This document shows positions 11,211-21,070 of a stretch of 64,000 bases of DNA, one piece after another (position 1 is the stretch's first letter; every line of letters starts with the position of its first letter). The DNA is from SIAJ01 sp963773845 (GTDB lineage: Bacteria > Planctomycetota > Planctomycetia > Gemmatales > Gemmataceae). The position numbers were made by a program, and so were the translations under genes. The notes beneath the pieces were generated by a model. It ran no database searches and was not told where the DNA came from. It was given only the letters and a program-made list of their open reading frames with translations. The stretch covers positions 248,001 to 312,000 of the forward strand of contig CAVZCU010000010.1 of NCBI GenBank assembly GCA_963773845.1. The letters run 5' to 3'.

Positions 11211-11257
11211 GGATTTGCAATCCGTCCTGAATGAGACGGATTACAAATCCGTCCTAC
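11211..11257. repeat. dispersed GGATTTGCAATCC-type repeat
   Basis: GGATTTGCAATCCGTCC followed by GACGGATTACAAATCCGTCC, forming overlapping palindromes in the glpK leader. The same unit recurs four times at about 19540-19655. Confidence 0.7.
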
Positions 11258-11358
11258 CAACCGAGGGCTTTTTCGATCTGATCGAGATGGTAGTCGCGAT
11301 GCGCGCCGCGATCCAGGTTCTCGTTCCCACGCTCTGCGACGAGCGTGGGAACGAGGAT

Positions 11359-12585
11359 TTAATTGACCACGAGCTTCACCGTTTCAATCGCCGCCCGGCC
11401 CGATTTCTTGAACGGCCGCGGCATTGGCTGAGCTTGCCCTTTCGCGTCGATTGTGCGGCAGCGTAGTGTGTACTCACCTGGCTTCATCGGGGGAAGCAGG
11501 GCTGCCCAGTGTGCCTTTGTAAGCCGCATCGGCCAAGTCTTCGGCCGGCCGGATTTGTCGAAGCCGATGGTTCCATCGGGAATCCGTTCGCCTGGTAGCT
11601 TGCCGCCCCATTTCTCCGGCGGGCCGAGCACCTCGGCGTCGACCCATGGAGCCTTCGTGAAATATGGATCATCGGCCGGCCAGTCCTTGCCCTTTGGCTC
11701 GACCCAAACTTGCACTTTGGACAAGCCCGCGATGCCGACCTGGGCGTAGCCGGTGATCGGTATGGACTGATTGGCCTTGGCTGGGTTCGGAACTTGAAGC
11801 GTGGCGGCAAACGTCTTGAGCGGGCTATCGACGTCGTTGTTGCCGTCGAGATAGGTATCGTTGGCGTATCCGTTATTGGAGAGCACAATGTGCGACAGCC
11901 ACTTGATCGACTTGAAGCCGTAGCCTTCGGGCACCACGATCCGCACCGGCCCGCCGCGTTCGGGGGTCAGCCAATCGCCGTTGAGTTTGTAGCAGACGAT
12001 GACAGGCGGCAGGTCGTCGTAATCTTCAAGCACACGGCCGACCGGCAGCGAACTCTTGAACATCTGCTTCGGGTCGTCGTTGTGATAGCCGTAGTAGAAG
12101 ACGCGGCGGAGATTCTCCTTCGGCTGCGTGAGCCAGACCAACACGCGCAACGGCACGCCCTCCCAAATGCCCATGCCAAGCGGGCAGCCGATATTCAGAC
12201 AAGTCATCACCTTGGCAAATCGCACGGCGTGCTTCTCGCCGAGCTTGAGCAGAGCATCGAAATCGAAAGCGGTACCAAGCTTTTTGGTGAATTGTTTGCC
12301 GAGCGAGGCCGGTTTTTCGGGATCGGCGACGATTTCCAGCTTCCACGTTTCGCGCGTAAGTCCAACGCGCTTTTTCGTCTCGACGGGAAGCGAATGCGGC
12401 AACGGCTTGCCACGCGAGACGTCCTGAAAGTCGTCTTGTGCGGTGAAATAAGGCTCGAGATTCTGGATCGCGCGAGCCAGTTCGGGCGATCGCGGATTCG
12501 CATGAACTTCACCAAAGGACAAGCTGGCGGCGACGGCGACACCCGCGCGCAGTAGTGAGCGACGAGACAGTTCGGCATCGGACAT
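11359..12585 (-). CDS. Tat-exported sulfite oxidase-like molybdopterin oxidoreductase
   Basis: 408 aa from ATG 12585, which has a GGGA-type site upstream; the in-frame ATG at 12630 lacks one. A twin-arginine signal (ELSRRSLLRAGVAVAASLS) opens the protein. The central region VMTCLNIGCPLGMGIWEGVPL aligns with the molybdenum-cofactor pocket of the sulfite oxidase / YedY-like fold, with a Cys available as Mo ligand. ERGGPVRIVVPEGYGFKSIK and WLSHIVL match the same family. The C-terminal 130 residues form an Ig-like dimerisation domain (GYTLR-type strands). Substrate unknown. Divergent from sbcD. Confidence 0.8.
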   Translation of the reverse strand: MSDAELSRRSLLRAGVAVAASLSFGEVHANPRSPELARAIQNLEPYFTAQDDFQDVSRGKPLPHSLPVETKKRVGLTRETWKLEIVADPEKPASLGKQFTKKLGTAFDFDALLKLGEKHAVRFAKVMTCLNIGCPLGMGIWEGVPLRVLVWLTQPKENLRRVFYYGYHNDDPKQMFKSSLPVGRVLEDYDDLPPVIVCYKLNGDWLTPERGGPVRIVVPEGYGFKSIKWLSHIVLSNNGYANDTYLDGNNDVDSPLKTFAATLQVPNPAKANQSIPITGYAQVGIAGLSKVQVWVEPKGKDWPADDPYFTKAPWVDAEVLGPPEKWGGKLPGERIPDGTIGFDKSGRPKTWPMRLTKAHWAALLPPMKPGEYTLRCRTIDAKGQAQPMPRPFKKSGRAAIETVKLVVN

Positions 12586-12698
12586 GTCGATTCCCGCGAT
12601 GGAGACATCAGTGTGTGGTTGCTGACCCATTTAGTTTAAGACGGTTTCCGCAACCGACATTGCCTCACGTCCGGCTTTCCACGAAGATTCCAAGGATA

Positions 12699-13922
12699 AT
12701 GCGCATACTCCATACTGCGGATTGGCACCTGGGCGATCGTCTCGGACGAATCGACCGCACCAACGACCTGCGCCGGGCGGTCGAGCGAGTTGGCGACTAT
12801 TGTCGCCAAGAGAACGTTGATGTGCTGCTCGTCGCCGGGGATCTGTTCAGCGAACTGGCCCGGCCCGATAGTTTGCGCGAAACCATCGAACACTGGCAGA
12901 CCGTTTTTCGCGACTTCCTGTCCGGCGGCGGAACCATTCTCACCCTGACCGGCAATCACGATAACGAGAACTTTTGTCGGACGCTCACGCACGCGATGAA
13001 CCTGGCCGCACCCGCGGTTGTGGGGATGGGCGAGATGGCGACGAATGGCCGGCTTTATCTCGCCACGGAGCCAACGCTGTTGCGCTTGCACGATCGACAT
13101 GGGGATTTCGACGTGCAATTTATTCTGATGCCGTATCCAACGCCGTCTCGCTACTTGCGCGACGAGGCGCAAAAGTACTCGAGTCCAGAGGAAAAGAACC
13201 AACGGTTGATGACCGCATTTCTGGAAACGCTGCGTACAATTCAGCAGCACGATCGTTTCGATCGGCATGCGCCGACGGTGCTGGCGGCCCATGTGAACGT
13301 GAGCGGGGCGACCATCGGGCCTTCGCTCTTTCGGTTGGCGGAGCAAGACGACGTTGTTGTTCCCGCCGAATCCATTGCCGGTGAGTTTGCCTACGTCGCG
13401 CTTGGCCACGTTCATCGAGCACAGGCCCTGGCTGGCCGCGAAAACGTGCGCTATTCCGGGTCGATCGAACGCATGGACCTGGGCGAGAGCAGCGACAACA
13501 AGTCGGTCGCGATCGTGGAAATCGGGCCCGCCGGACTAATTGGCCTGCCACAACTATTGCCGATGGACTCGACGCCGATTCGCGAAATCGACATTCGAGT
13601 GCCGTCCGTCGATTTGCCCGCGCTCCGCGGACAATATGCGGATGCGAACGACGAATTGGTGAGTTTGCACATTCGCTACACCGCGGGCACGGATAGCCTG
13701 GAAGAGATCCTTCGCGAAACGGAACTGATCTTTCCGCGCTGGTACCATCGCGACTGGACGGAAGCGAGCGAACTGGGGCCGGCGCTCATGCCAGGCGACG
13801 ATTCGACTCACGGCAAGAGCTTCGAAGAAACCGTGCGCGAGTACGTTCGTCATGAGTTGATGAACTACTCGGACGAAGAACAGGCAGACGTTCTGAAGCG
13901 GCTGGAGACGCTTTTGGAGTGA
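12699..13922 (+). CDS. sbcD: SbcD/Mre11-type nuclease
   Basis: 407 aa from ATG 12699 with AAGG just upstream. Calcineurin-like phosphoesterase motifs occur in order: HTADWHLGD (near residues 5-13), VAGDLFSE, LTGNHDNE and GHVHR. C-terminal residues about 280-400 form a cap-like region. Partner of the SbcC ATPase that begins 90 bases downstream on the same strand; together they process double-strand ends and hairpins. An upstream in-frame extension to 12555 crosses the divergent promoter and is not used. Confidence 0.92.
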   Translation: MRILHTADWHLGDRLGRIDRTNDLRRAVERVGDYCRQENVDVLLVAGDLFSELARPDSLRETIEHWQTVFRDFLSGGGTILTLTGNHDNENFCRTLTHAMNLAAPAVVGMGEMATNGRLYLATEPTLLRLHDRHGDFDVQFILMPYPTPSRYLRDEAQKYSSPEEKNQRLMTAFLETLRTIQQHDRFDRHAPTVLAAHVNVSGATIGPSLFRLAEQDDVVVPAESIAGEFAYVALGHVHRAQALAGRENVRYSGSIERMDLGESSDNKSVAIVEIGPAGLIGLPQLLPMDSTPIREIDIRVPSVDLPALRGQYADANDELVSLHIRYTAGTDSLEEILRETELIFPRWYHRDWTEASELGPALMPGDDSTHGKSFEETVREYVRHELMNYSDEEQADVLKRLETLLE

Positions 13923-14012
13923 CTAGCCGCCGCACCGGCGCCAGCGGAATTCGAGCGCGCGACGATTTTTGGTCGCGGAAGTCGGCAGTCTTCATCGTGC
14001 GAGAATGCTTCC

Positions 14013-17000
14013 ATGATTCCTCGTCGCGTTAAGTTGAGCGGATTCCTCTCTTACAAGGACGAGCAGGAGATCGCCTTCGACGGTTCGGCGTTGTGGATGC
14101 TTGCCGGGCTCAACGGCAGCGGCAAGTCGTCGATCTTCGACGCCGTCACCTATGCCCTGTTTGGCCATCATCGTGGCGGCTCGCGGAACGCCGGCGAGCT
14201 AATCAACAAGGACTCCAAGGCCCTGAGCGTGGAGTTTGAGTTCCTGGTCGATGGACAAGCCTATCGCATCCTGCGCACGCTTCGCCGGGATGCACGAGGC
14301 AGCACCAAGGGAACACAGAATATCTTCCGCCTCGACGGACCGTCCGCGAGGTGGGTCGGGGTGCCCGACACCAACCTGAGCGATGGTTTCAAGAACTGGG
14401 TTCGCGAAAAGATCGGCCTCGATTTTCAAACCTTCACTTCGAGTGTGCTTCTCTTGCAAGGGCGAGCGGAGAAGCTCCTTGACTCCGACCCGAGTGGACG
14501 AGCCGCGGTGCTCGCCGGGATTGTCGATCTGGAGCGCTACCAGCATCTCCACGAAAAGGCGGATGTACATCGCAAAGCAATCAAGGCGCGAGTCGAAGCC
14601 GTCGATGGACAACTGTCGGGCGTTCCCGATGTAACCGATATCGAATTCATCGCCGCCGAGAACAAGATCGATGAGGCGGAGCAATCGCGAAGCAACTCGG
14701 GCAAGGAACTCGAACGCCTGCAGAACCTGGAATTTGAAGCACGCCGATGGACGGAACTCCAAGAACGCATCAACGGGCTGCGCTTGCGGTGGATGAAGGC
14801 CGAGGGGATCATCCGCGAGTCGTCGAAGATTGAACATGACTTTCGCCGGCTGCACGAACTGCGGAATGTCATCCCCCATCTCTTGGTCGTTCAGGAAAAG
14901 CAGCGGGCGATCGAGGAATCGGAACGCGCCACGCATCAGCTCAAGGCATTGAAGGAGCAGGCGGAGGCTCAGCGCACGACGTTGGTCGGAGCGATCGATT
15001 TGGCGCGGAAGAAAAAGTCTTCGCATCAAATATCGCTTTTGCAGCTCGAACAGCAGTTGGAGAAGATTCGCGGCCGACTGCACGAACTGGCAGGTCCGCT
15101 TTCTCATCTTGGCATGTACGATGAGCACGCCGCCCGGCTCAAGCAATTCGAGGCCGATCTGGAGCGGCTGCCGAAGAACCTTACGGCCGCCGTGCGCCTG
15201 GCCCAAGAGATGTTCGACCGCCGCGTGGAATTGAGCAAGGTGGCGCCGCTTTTGGATCGCTTCGCCGCGGTGCGGATGCAACTTCGCGATGCGACCAAAC
15301 GATCCACGGACCTGGAGCACGCGGGGAAGGAGATTCGCGAGAGCGGGGAAAGGGCGAAAGCAATACAAGCCGATTTAAGAGACAAACTCGATCTTGCGAC
15401 CAAAGCTCGCCAGCATGCCGACGAAGCGACGACCGAAGCACGAACGGTCTTTCAGCAGGCGAAGTCGGCCGCGGCGGAGTTCGACAAACTCGAAGGATCT
15501 CGCGTCTGCCGGTCGTGTGGCCAGCCACTAACACCCGCTCACTGGAAGCTCGAAAGGGCGAAGCGGCAGCAAGATCTTGAGGCGGCTATTACCCGGCACG
15601 CAAATGCCGCGGCCGCCCAGAAAGAGGCGACCAAGGCCGAGGCCGCGGCCCGGGAACAATTCACCGTGGCGGACGGCGAGCTCACCCGTCTAAGGGAAGC
15701 GTACCGCGACGCGACGACCGAAGCCCGCCGACTGCGCGAGGAGCTGGATCGCCTCCATGAGGAATGCCGGCTCGCATATCAATACTTGCCGCTGGAGTAT
15801 CGGGAACGAATCGCCCCGACGCCGCCGGCCGATTGGCTTGTCACCACCTGGCCAAGCGCCGATGAACAGCGCGCATTCAAGAAAGAAGCCGCGGAACTCG
15901 ATGCCGCACGCAACCGTCTGCAAGAACTTCAAGAACAATTCAATCACTTCGAACGAGTGTTGGCGCAGCGAAATGCGACCCAGGAGACCGTGGATCGCAT
16001 CCAGGTAGCGCTCGCATGCAATGACCCCGCCGAGTTACGCAAGGAAGAATCGAGTCTGAAGGCCGAAGACAATGCTCACCACGCCACGCTTCGTGGGACC
16101 AAGGCGCTCATTCAGGAAACGGAACGAGAGATTGAACAGTTCCATCGTCAACTCGGCGATGTGCAAGCAGCGTTGGCCAATGTAGATTCACAACTCAACG
16201 TCGAGTCGGCCACGTGCGCCCAGCATCGCGATGCGATCGATCGATCGAACAAGCTGCTGCCGCCCAACTGGCGGGAGGCGGCCGCCAAGGCTGGTCTCGC
16301 CGAGCAGAACAAGTGGAAGGCCGAGTTGGAATCCTTGGCCCGGCAACAGACCGAAGAGCGTTATGAGGAGTTGACTCGAACTCGCGCCTCCATCGATTCG
16401 CTCAAGCAAGACATCGCACTGGCTGAGGCGGATGACTCCAAGATCCCGGACGAGGCGAAACGACCGGTCGAGGAAGTCAAGGCGTTGCTCGCCGAGGCAC
16501 GCAAGAGCTTCAATCAGCACGGCGACGTGGTGCAAGCGATCCATGAGGAGAAGGCGGTTCTCGATCGCCATCGGTCCGACCGTGAACGTTTGCGCGAGCA
16601 AAAGCTGGCACTCGAAAAAGAGCTAACCCATGCGACCATGCTGGCTCAACTCCTGGGCCGCGATCGCTTGCAGCGACACCTGGTTCGCACGGCGGAGCGG
16701 CAGATCGTCGACTACGCCAACGGCATTCTCGATCGCTTGTCGGGCGGGCAGCTCTTCTTGCGACTGTGCGGCGGGGAGGAAGGGGCAGGCGCCGAGCGAG
16801 CCCTCGAACTGGAAGCCTTCAACCGGATGACCGGCGACTCGCCGATCAACGTCAACTTCCTCTCGGGCAGTCAGCGCTTCCGCGTCGCGGTGAGCCTTGC
16901 GCTCGGAATCGGCCAGTATGCCAGCCGGCAGCATCGGCCAATCGAGAGCGTCATCATCGACGAAGGTTTCGGCTGCCTCGATCGCAACGGCCGGCAGGTC

Positions 17001-17147
17001 ATGATTCAGGAGCTGCAAAACCTGCGCGGCCACCTGAAATGCATCTTGCTCGTTTCCCACCAAGAGGAATTCGCGGACGCCTTCGCGGACGGCTACCGCT
17101 TCGAACTCCATGAGGGCGCGACACGCATCAAGCGATTCCAACGATAG
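14013..17147 (+). CDS. sbcC: SbcC/Rad50-type SMC ATPase
   Basis: 1,044 aa. Walker A GLNGSGKSS lies at residues 32-40, then long charged coiled coils, a zinc-hook CRSCGQ near residues 499-504, the return coiled coil, the ABC signature LSGSQRFR near residue 950, and Walker B plus D-loop SVIIDEGFGCLD near 980. This is the full order of a Rad50-type protein. It forms the SbcCD complex with the gene upstream. Intact despite its length, in contrast to the frameshifted genes nearby. Confidence 0.95.
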   Translation: MIPRRVKLSGFLSYKDEQEIAFDGSALWMLAGLNGSGKSSIFDAVTYALFGHHRGGSRNAGELINKDSKALSVEFEFLVDGQAYRILRTLRRDARGSTKGTQNIFRLDGPSARWVGVPDTNLSDGFKNWVREKIGLDFQTFTSSVLLLQGRAEKLLDSDPSGRAAVLAGIVDLERYQHLHEKADVHRKAIKARVEAVDGQLSGVPDVTDIEFIAAENKIDEAEQSRSNSGKELERLQNLEFEARRWTELQERINGLRLRWMKAEGIIRESSKIEHDFRRLHELRNVIPHLLVVQEKQRAIEESERATHQLKALKEQAEAQRTTLVGAIDLARKKKSSHQISLLQLEQQLEKIRGRLHELAGPLSHLGMYDEHAARLKQFEADLERLPKNLTAAVRLAQEMFDRRVELSKVAPLLDRFAAVRMQLRDATKRSTDLEHAGKEIRESGERAKAIQADLRDKLDLATKARQHADEATTEARTVFQQAKSAAAEFDKLEGSRVCRSCGQPLTPAHWKLERAKRQQDLEAAITRHANAAAAQKEATKAEAAAREQFTVADGELTRLREAYRDATTEARRLREELDRLHEECRLAYQYLPLEYRERIAPTPPADWLVTTWPSADEQRAFKKEAAELDAARNRLQELQEQFNHFERVLAQRNATQETVDRIQVALACNDPAELRKEESSLKAEDNAHHATLRGTKALIQETEREIEQFHRQLGDVQAALANVDSQLNVESATCAQHRDAIDRSNKLLPPNWREAAAKAGLAEQNKWKAELESLARQQTEERYEELTRTRASIDSLKQDIALAEADDSKIPDEAKRPVEEVKALLAEARKSFNQHGDVVQAIHEEKAVLDRHRSDRERLREQKLALEKELTHATMLAQLLGRDRLQRHLVRTAERQIVDYANGILDRLSGGQLFLRLCGGEEGAGAERALELEAFNRMTGDSPINVNFLSGSQRFRVAVSLALGIGQYASRQHRPIESVIIDEGFGCLDRNGRQVMIQELQNLRGHLKCILLVSHQEEFADAFADGYRFELHEGATRIKRFQR

Positions 17148-17149
17148 GA

Positions 17150-17898
17150 CTATGGCGGAATAATCGCGATGATGCCAGCCACTGCCGCTGCTTCGCCCAA
17201 CAATCCTGCCGCGGTCGGCTCGGGCGGGAACCATCGATAAGGCACCGGATCGCCTGGCAGGCACTGGCCCGCGTTCGTTTCAAATCGCCGGCACGGATAG
17301 GTGGCCATGTTGTGCGGCAGCAATGCGATGTCCTTGAAGAAATACAGCGTCGAAACGAGCGGCTGAATCGGGCCCAATTCCCAACCGTAGCGCTCGCTGT
17401 TCTTTTCCTCAAAATAGAGCCGGCGATAGACGACGTAGTCCGGCTCGACAAAGCAGACGCTCGGCTCGAACTTTCGCGGCTGGTAGACCTCGCCAACGAC
17501 TTCTGGCCGCGGCGGAAATTGGATTCGGTCCGTGGTATTGCTGTAATCGCGGCGTTCCTGCCGCATGCGTTCTTCGAGTTCCCGTTCCGTATCGAGTGTG
17601 CTGAACAAGCGTTCGCGGCCCGGCGGCTCCAGCCGGATGTAGGCTTCGTACGGATCCTGGCCGGGCCTGCGCCAACCGGCGGCGTGCCCGGAAACGCCCC
17701 GTCTTTCTTAGCCGGTGGAACAACGTCGCTCTTTGCTTGTGCGGGGAGCACCGGCGCTGCCAGGCCGGCGGCAGGCGGCGAATCGTCGCGGGGGACAAAT
17801 GTGGATCGCGATTGGCCCGACGGATCCGCGACGGCGGCTCCGCATGTCAGCAGCATGGCCGCCAGGCTACATGCCGTCCGCCTTGACGTACTCTTCAC
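17150..17898 (-). CDS. secreted protein of unknown function (one frameshift)
   Basis: I do not recognise the family. The N-terminal part (GTG 17898, signal-like TACSLAAMLLTCGAAVA) runs to about PPAKKDGAFPGTPPVGAG in one frame. The C-terminal part (GQDPYEAYIRLEPPGRERLF ... TDRIQFPPRPEV) is in another; they join at about 17660-17671 in GGCCCGGCC if one base is added. The C-terminal half is rich in Pro/Tyr/Phe and ends with a hydrophobic AAAVAGIIAIIPP tail. The start overlaps the 3' end of guaB by about 30 bases, so it is probably cotranscribed with it. It converges on sbcC with a gap of only 2 bases. Confidence 0.6.
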
Positions 17899-19354
17899 GG
17901 GAAGAATAGTTCGGCGCTTCTTGCGTAATGAGAATGTCATGCGGATGGCTCTCCTGCACCGACGCCGCGGATACCTGAATGAACCGGGCCCGCGTGCGCA
18001 ATTCCTCGAGCGTCTGCGTGCCGCAATACCCCATCCCCGCCCGTAATCCACCGACCAACTGATACAGAAACGGCGCCAGCGGTCCCTTGTAAGGCACCCG
18101 GCCTTCCACCCCTTCGGGCACCAGCTTGCCGTTGCCGAGCGCCGCTTCCTTGCTCTGCTGGTAGCGATCGCCCGAGCCCGCCACCATCGCGCCCAACGAT
18201 CCCATGCCGCGATACGCCTTGAACGTTCGCCCCTTGTACAGGATCGTCTGACCCGGGCTCTCCGCCAGGCCGGCGAACAAGCCGCCGATCATCACCGAAT
18301 GAGCACCCGCGGCCAGCGCCTTGGTAATGTCCCCCGAATAGCGGATCCCGCCGTCCGCAATAATCGGGATGTTCGTTCCCTTCAAGGCCTTTCCCGCGGC
18401 CGAGATCGCCGACAGTTGCGGCACGCCCACACCCGAGACTACCCGCGTTGTGCAGATGCTCCCCGGCCCGATGCCGCACTTCACCGCGTCCGCCCCGGCG
18501 TCGGCCAGGGCCTTCGCGCCCTCGGTCGTCGCGATATTGCCCGCGATGATGTCAATCTGATGACGCTTCTTGAGCTGCCGCACCGTTTCGATGACGTTCT
18601 TCGAGTGTCCGTGCGCCGAATCGACCACCAGGACATCCACCCCCGCCTCGATCAGCGATTCCGCCCGCTGATAGTCGAGCACGCCCACCGCGGCGCCCAC
18701 TCGCAACCTCCCCCGCGCGTCTTTACACGCACTGGGAAAGTTCACCATCTTGTCGATGTCCTTGATCGTGATTAATCCCTTCAGACGGAATTGATCGTCT
18801 ACAAGGAGAAGTTTCTCCACTTTATTTCCCGTGAGGATGCGCTCCGCCTCGTCGAGAGTCGTGTTCTCCTTGGCCGTGACGAGATTGTCCTTGGTCATCA
18901 CCTCGGAGATTTTCTGAGTGTTGTCCGCGAGGAAGCGCAGGTCGCGCCGGGTCAGGATGCCCTTCAACTGACCATTCACGGTGATCGGCACGCCGCTGAT
19001 GTGCTGTTGCTCCATCAACTTGCGGGCGGTCTGCACGGTCTCGTCCGGCGGCAACGTGACCGGATCGCTGATCACGCCGTTCTCCGAGCGCTTGACCTTA
19101 TCGACCTCGCGGGTCTGGGCGGCGATGGGCAAATTCTTGTGAATAATCCCGATCCCGCCCTCCTGGGCCAGGGCGATGGCCAACTCGCTTTCCGTGACGG
19201 TGTCCATCGGCGACGAGAGGATGGGGATATTCAGGCGAATATGGCGGGTGAGCGAAGTGCGAACGTCCACGTCCTTTGGCACGACTTCGGAATATCCGGG
19301 TTCCAGGAGAACGTCGTCGAAGGTGATGCCCTGGTGGGCAATGCGATCATGCAT
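17867..19354 (-). CDS. guaB: inosine-5'-monophosphate dehydrogenase
   Basis: 495 aa from ATG 19354, with GGGAG upstream. NAD-dependent conversion of IMP to XMP, the committed step to GMP. Contains FDDVLLEP at the start, two CBS domains (about residues 95-215, e.g. ISGVPITVNGQLKGILTRRD), the catalytic loop GPGSICTTR with the active Cys near residue 300, and the flap motif YRGMGSLGAM. The reading frame is open for 222 more codons upstream, but that part is repeat sequence and another gene, so ATG 19354 is the real start. Confidence 0.96.
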   Translation of the reverse strand: MHDRIAHQGITFDDVLLEPGYSEVVPKDVDVRTSLTRHIRLNIPILSSPMDTVTESELAIALAQEGGIGIIHKNLPIAAQTREVDKVKRSENGVISDPVTLPPDETVQTARKLMEQQHISGVPITVNGQLKGILTRRDLRFLADNTQKISEVMTKDNLVTAKENTTLDEAERILTGNKVEKLLLVDDQFRLKGLITIKDIDKMVNFPSACKDARGRLRVGAAVGVLDYQRAESLIEAGVDVLVVDSAHGHSKNVIETVRQLKKRHQIDIIAGNIATTEGAKALADAGADAVKCGIGPGSICTTRVVSGVGVPQLSAISAAGKALKGTNIPIIADGGIRYSGDITKALAAGAHSVMIGGLFAGLAESPGQTILYKGRTFKAYRGMGSLGAMVAGSGDRYQQSKEAALGNGKLVPEGVEGRVPYKGPLAPFLYQLVGGLRAGMGYCGTQTLEELRTRARFIQVSAASVQESHPHDILITQEAPNYSSREEYVKADGM

Positions 19355-19532
19355 GGCGGCGGCTCCCGATGTCGAATCTTGGTTTCTCCGATTATAGGAG
19401 TCGGCAAGCTCCGGTCGCTCGGCGATTAGGATGAACGCGAGGAAGAAACCGAGAAGAAGGCCACCGTTGCGGCTTTGCGACCCGTCCGGTGCGACGGAAT
19501 CACATGGAACCAAGTCTCGTGGGAAGGATTCT

Positions 19533-19655
19533 TCTTGTGGGACGGATTGCCAATCCGTCCTACAGTCAAAGTCTCGTGGGACGGATTTGCAATCCGTCCT
19601 ACTCTCGGCGTCTTGGGGGACGGATTGCAAATCCGTCCCACGAGAATCCGTCCCA
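19533..19655. repeat. cluster of GGACGGATTGCAAATCCGTCC-type repeats
   Basis: Four successive palindromic units (GGACGGATTGCCAATCC, GGACGGATTTGCAATCC, GGACGGATTGCAAATCC and a partial) separated by CTCGTG/GTCTTGGGG-like spacers. The same unit is at 11211-11257. The cluster lies at the 3' end of the HTH gene and happens to be open in that frame. Confidence 0.8.
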
Positions 19656-19656
19656 C

Positions 19657-20133
19657 TTGCGTTGCCCTGTCGGTCCCACTCCAGCATGAACTCGTCATCC
19701 GTGAGTGCTGGCAACCCCTGGATCGCTCGTTTGCGGTCCAGGCGCTCGCGCCAGTCGTTCATGTCTTCCAGCACCCCCTCCAGGATCCGTTCATTGGGCG
19801 TCTTCGGCTTCTCAACCGGTTGGTTGACGACGCTCGCCATGCCAAAAGCCTTGGTGGAATACTTCAGCCAGCACTCGTTCGATTTCAAACGAATCTTGAG
19901 ATCGTCGCTACGCATGAGTCCATGCATTTGCGACTCGCATTCCTGATGGATCTGTTCAAACCGACTCTTTTGCACCTGGAATAGGATTGGCTCCCACTGC
20001 GACGATACCGGATCGGCCAATTCTGGCAGGTCGAGGTCTTGCGCTGGACTTTCTCGGCGATGGCTTGCCAGGAATGACCAACGGCACGCATTTCAGCGGC
20101 GATGTGAAGAAGGGATTTCAGATTGCTGCTCAT
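19657..20133 (-). CDS. HTH-containing hypothetical protein (one frameshift; 3' end runs into repeats)
   Basis: From ATG 20133 (GGAG at 9 bases): MSSNLKSLLHIAAEMRAVGH, then WQAIAEKV and TCQNWP, a helix-turn-helix resembling planctomycete proteins with a terminase-small-subunit-like HTH. The rest (DPVSSQWEPILFQV ... LTDDEFMLEWDRQGN) is in another frame; one base added at about 20010-20022 (TTGGCCGATCC) joins them. No stop follows the repeat cluster, so the corrected frame runs straight into guaB. The true C-terminus is therefore uncertain; 19657 marks the end of non-repeat coding sequence. Function unknown, DNA binding inferred. Confidence 0.5.
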
Positions 20134-20750
20134 GGGAGTGCTCCAGAAGCGAGGACTGCGACGCGAAGGGATTGGCTTGCGAACCGCGGAGAGACCCAAA
20201 GCCCGCGTCGAGAGATGAGGTGTGTTGTCACACGCTCAATGACAGCTAATGGTCCAAACGGGCGGTTGTCAAATGAAAGTGAACATATTTTCAGTAAAAC
20301 TTTGGAATACCGGTTTTGGCGTAGCCGCAAGCTGCCAGCTTGCACGCCGGGCAAGCCAGTCCGAATTGCTCACCACCGAGACACAGAGATCACAGAGAAA
20401 AGCAAAAATGAAACAAGATTGAGTCGACCTCCTGGCTTCAATTACTGGGCGTGTTGTGCCGGGGAATTGGCCGCTACTCGTTTTCTGCTCTTCTTCTCGG
20501 TGTCCTCTGTGTCTCTGTGGTGAAAAATTCGGGCTTTGAGCTTGTCGCTACGCCAAGGCCCGAAGAAGGTGAGGGCCCGCGAAACACGAAGCGAGGGGGG
20601 ACGCGGTTGGAATTCAGAATGTCACCTTTTTGCGACGCGACACGCACTCGTACACGAAATCGCGGAGAGTCGGGATTTGCTGGAAGTGCTGAACGAGATT
20701 CGTCGACTGCGAATGGTATAATCGTACCAGCGAGCTTCGGAGGACGTTCC
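20134..20750. other. intergenic region containing a MITE-like inverted repeat
   Basis: About 617 bases between divergent genes. Besides the element at 20371-20522, a TATAAT-like box (GGTATAATCG, about 20715-20724) lies about 30 bases before the DUF433 start and may be its promoter. No supported gene. Confidence 0.5.
20371..20522. repeat. MITE-like element with CACCACAGAGACACAGAG ends
   Basis: Left end 20371-20403 and right end 20487-20522 are imperfect inverted repeats of about 33 bases (CACCACCGAGACACAGAG on the left, CACCACAGAGACACAGAG on the complement at the right) around an 83-base non-coding core. No coding capacity. Confidence 0.65.
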
Positions 20751-21068
20751 ATGACTTTGCCGGATTTCCTCATCCAAGACGCCGACGGCTACATTCACGT
20801 TGCGGGTCACCGCATCGGCTTGCAGGACGTGGTGTACTACTACAAGGAAGGGTATTCGCCAGAGGCATTGCTTGAGGCTTTTCCCACACTGCCGCTGGCA
20901 TTGATCCACAAAGTCATCGCATTCTATTTGGAGCAAACCGCGAGTGTGGATGCTTACGTGACGACGTGTGAGCGGGAAGTGGATCGTCAACGGGCGGTCG
21001 CGACACAGGGACCGGATGTGGCCGAACTGCGGCGGCGATTGGCCGCGAAGCAGGCAGTCGGAGTCTGA
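20751..21068 (+). CDS. DUF433 antitoxin-like protein
   Basis: 105 aa, ATG 20751 with GGAGGA 8 bases upstream. Contains the DUF433 pattern HVAGHRIGLQDVVYYYKEGYSPEALLE followed by LPLALIHKVIAFYL. DUF433 proteins usually carry a small winged/HTH DNA-binding fold and are antitoxins of PIN-like toxins. The next gene, 2 bases downstream, is exactly such a toxin, so this is the antitoxin and probable autoregulator of the pair. Confidence 0.85.
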   Translation: MTLPDFLIQDADGYIHVAGHRIGLQDVVYYYKEGYSPEALLEAFPTLPLALIHKVIAFYLEQTASVDAYVTTCEREVDRQRAVATQGPDVAELRRRLAAKQAVGV

Positions 21069-21070
21069 CC

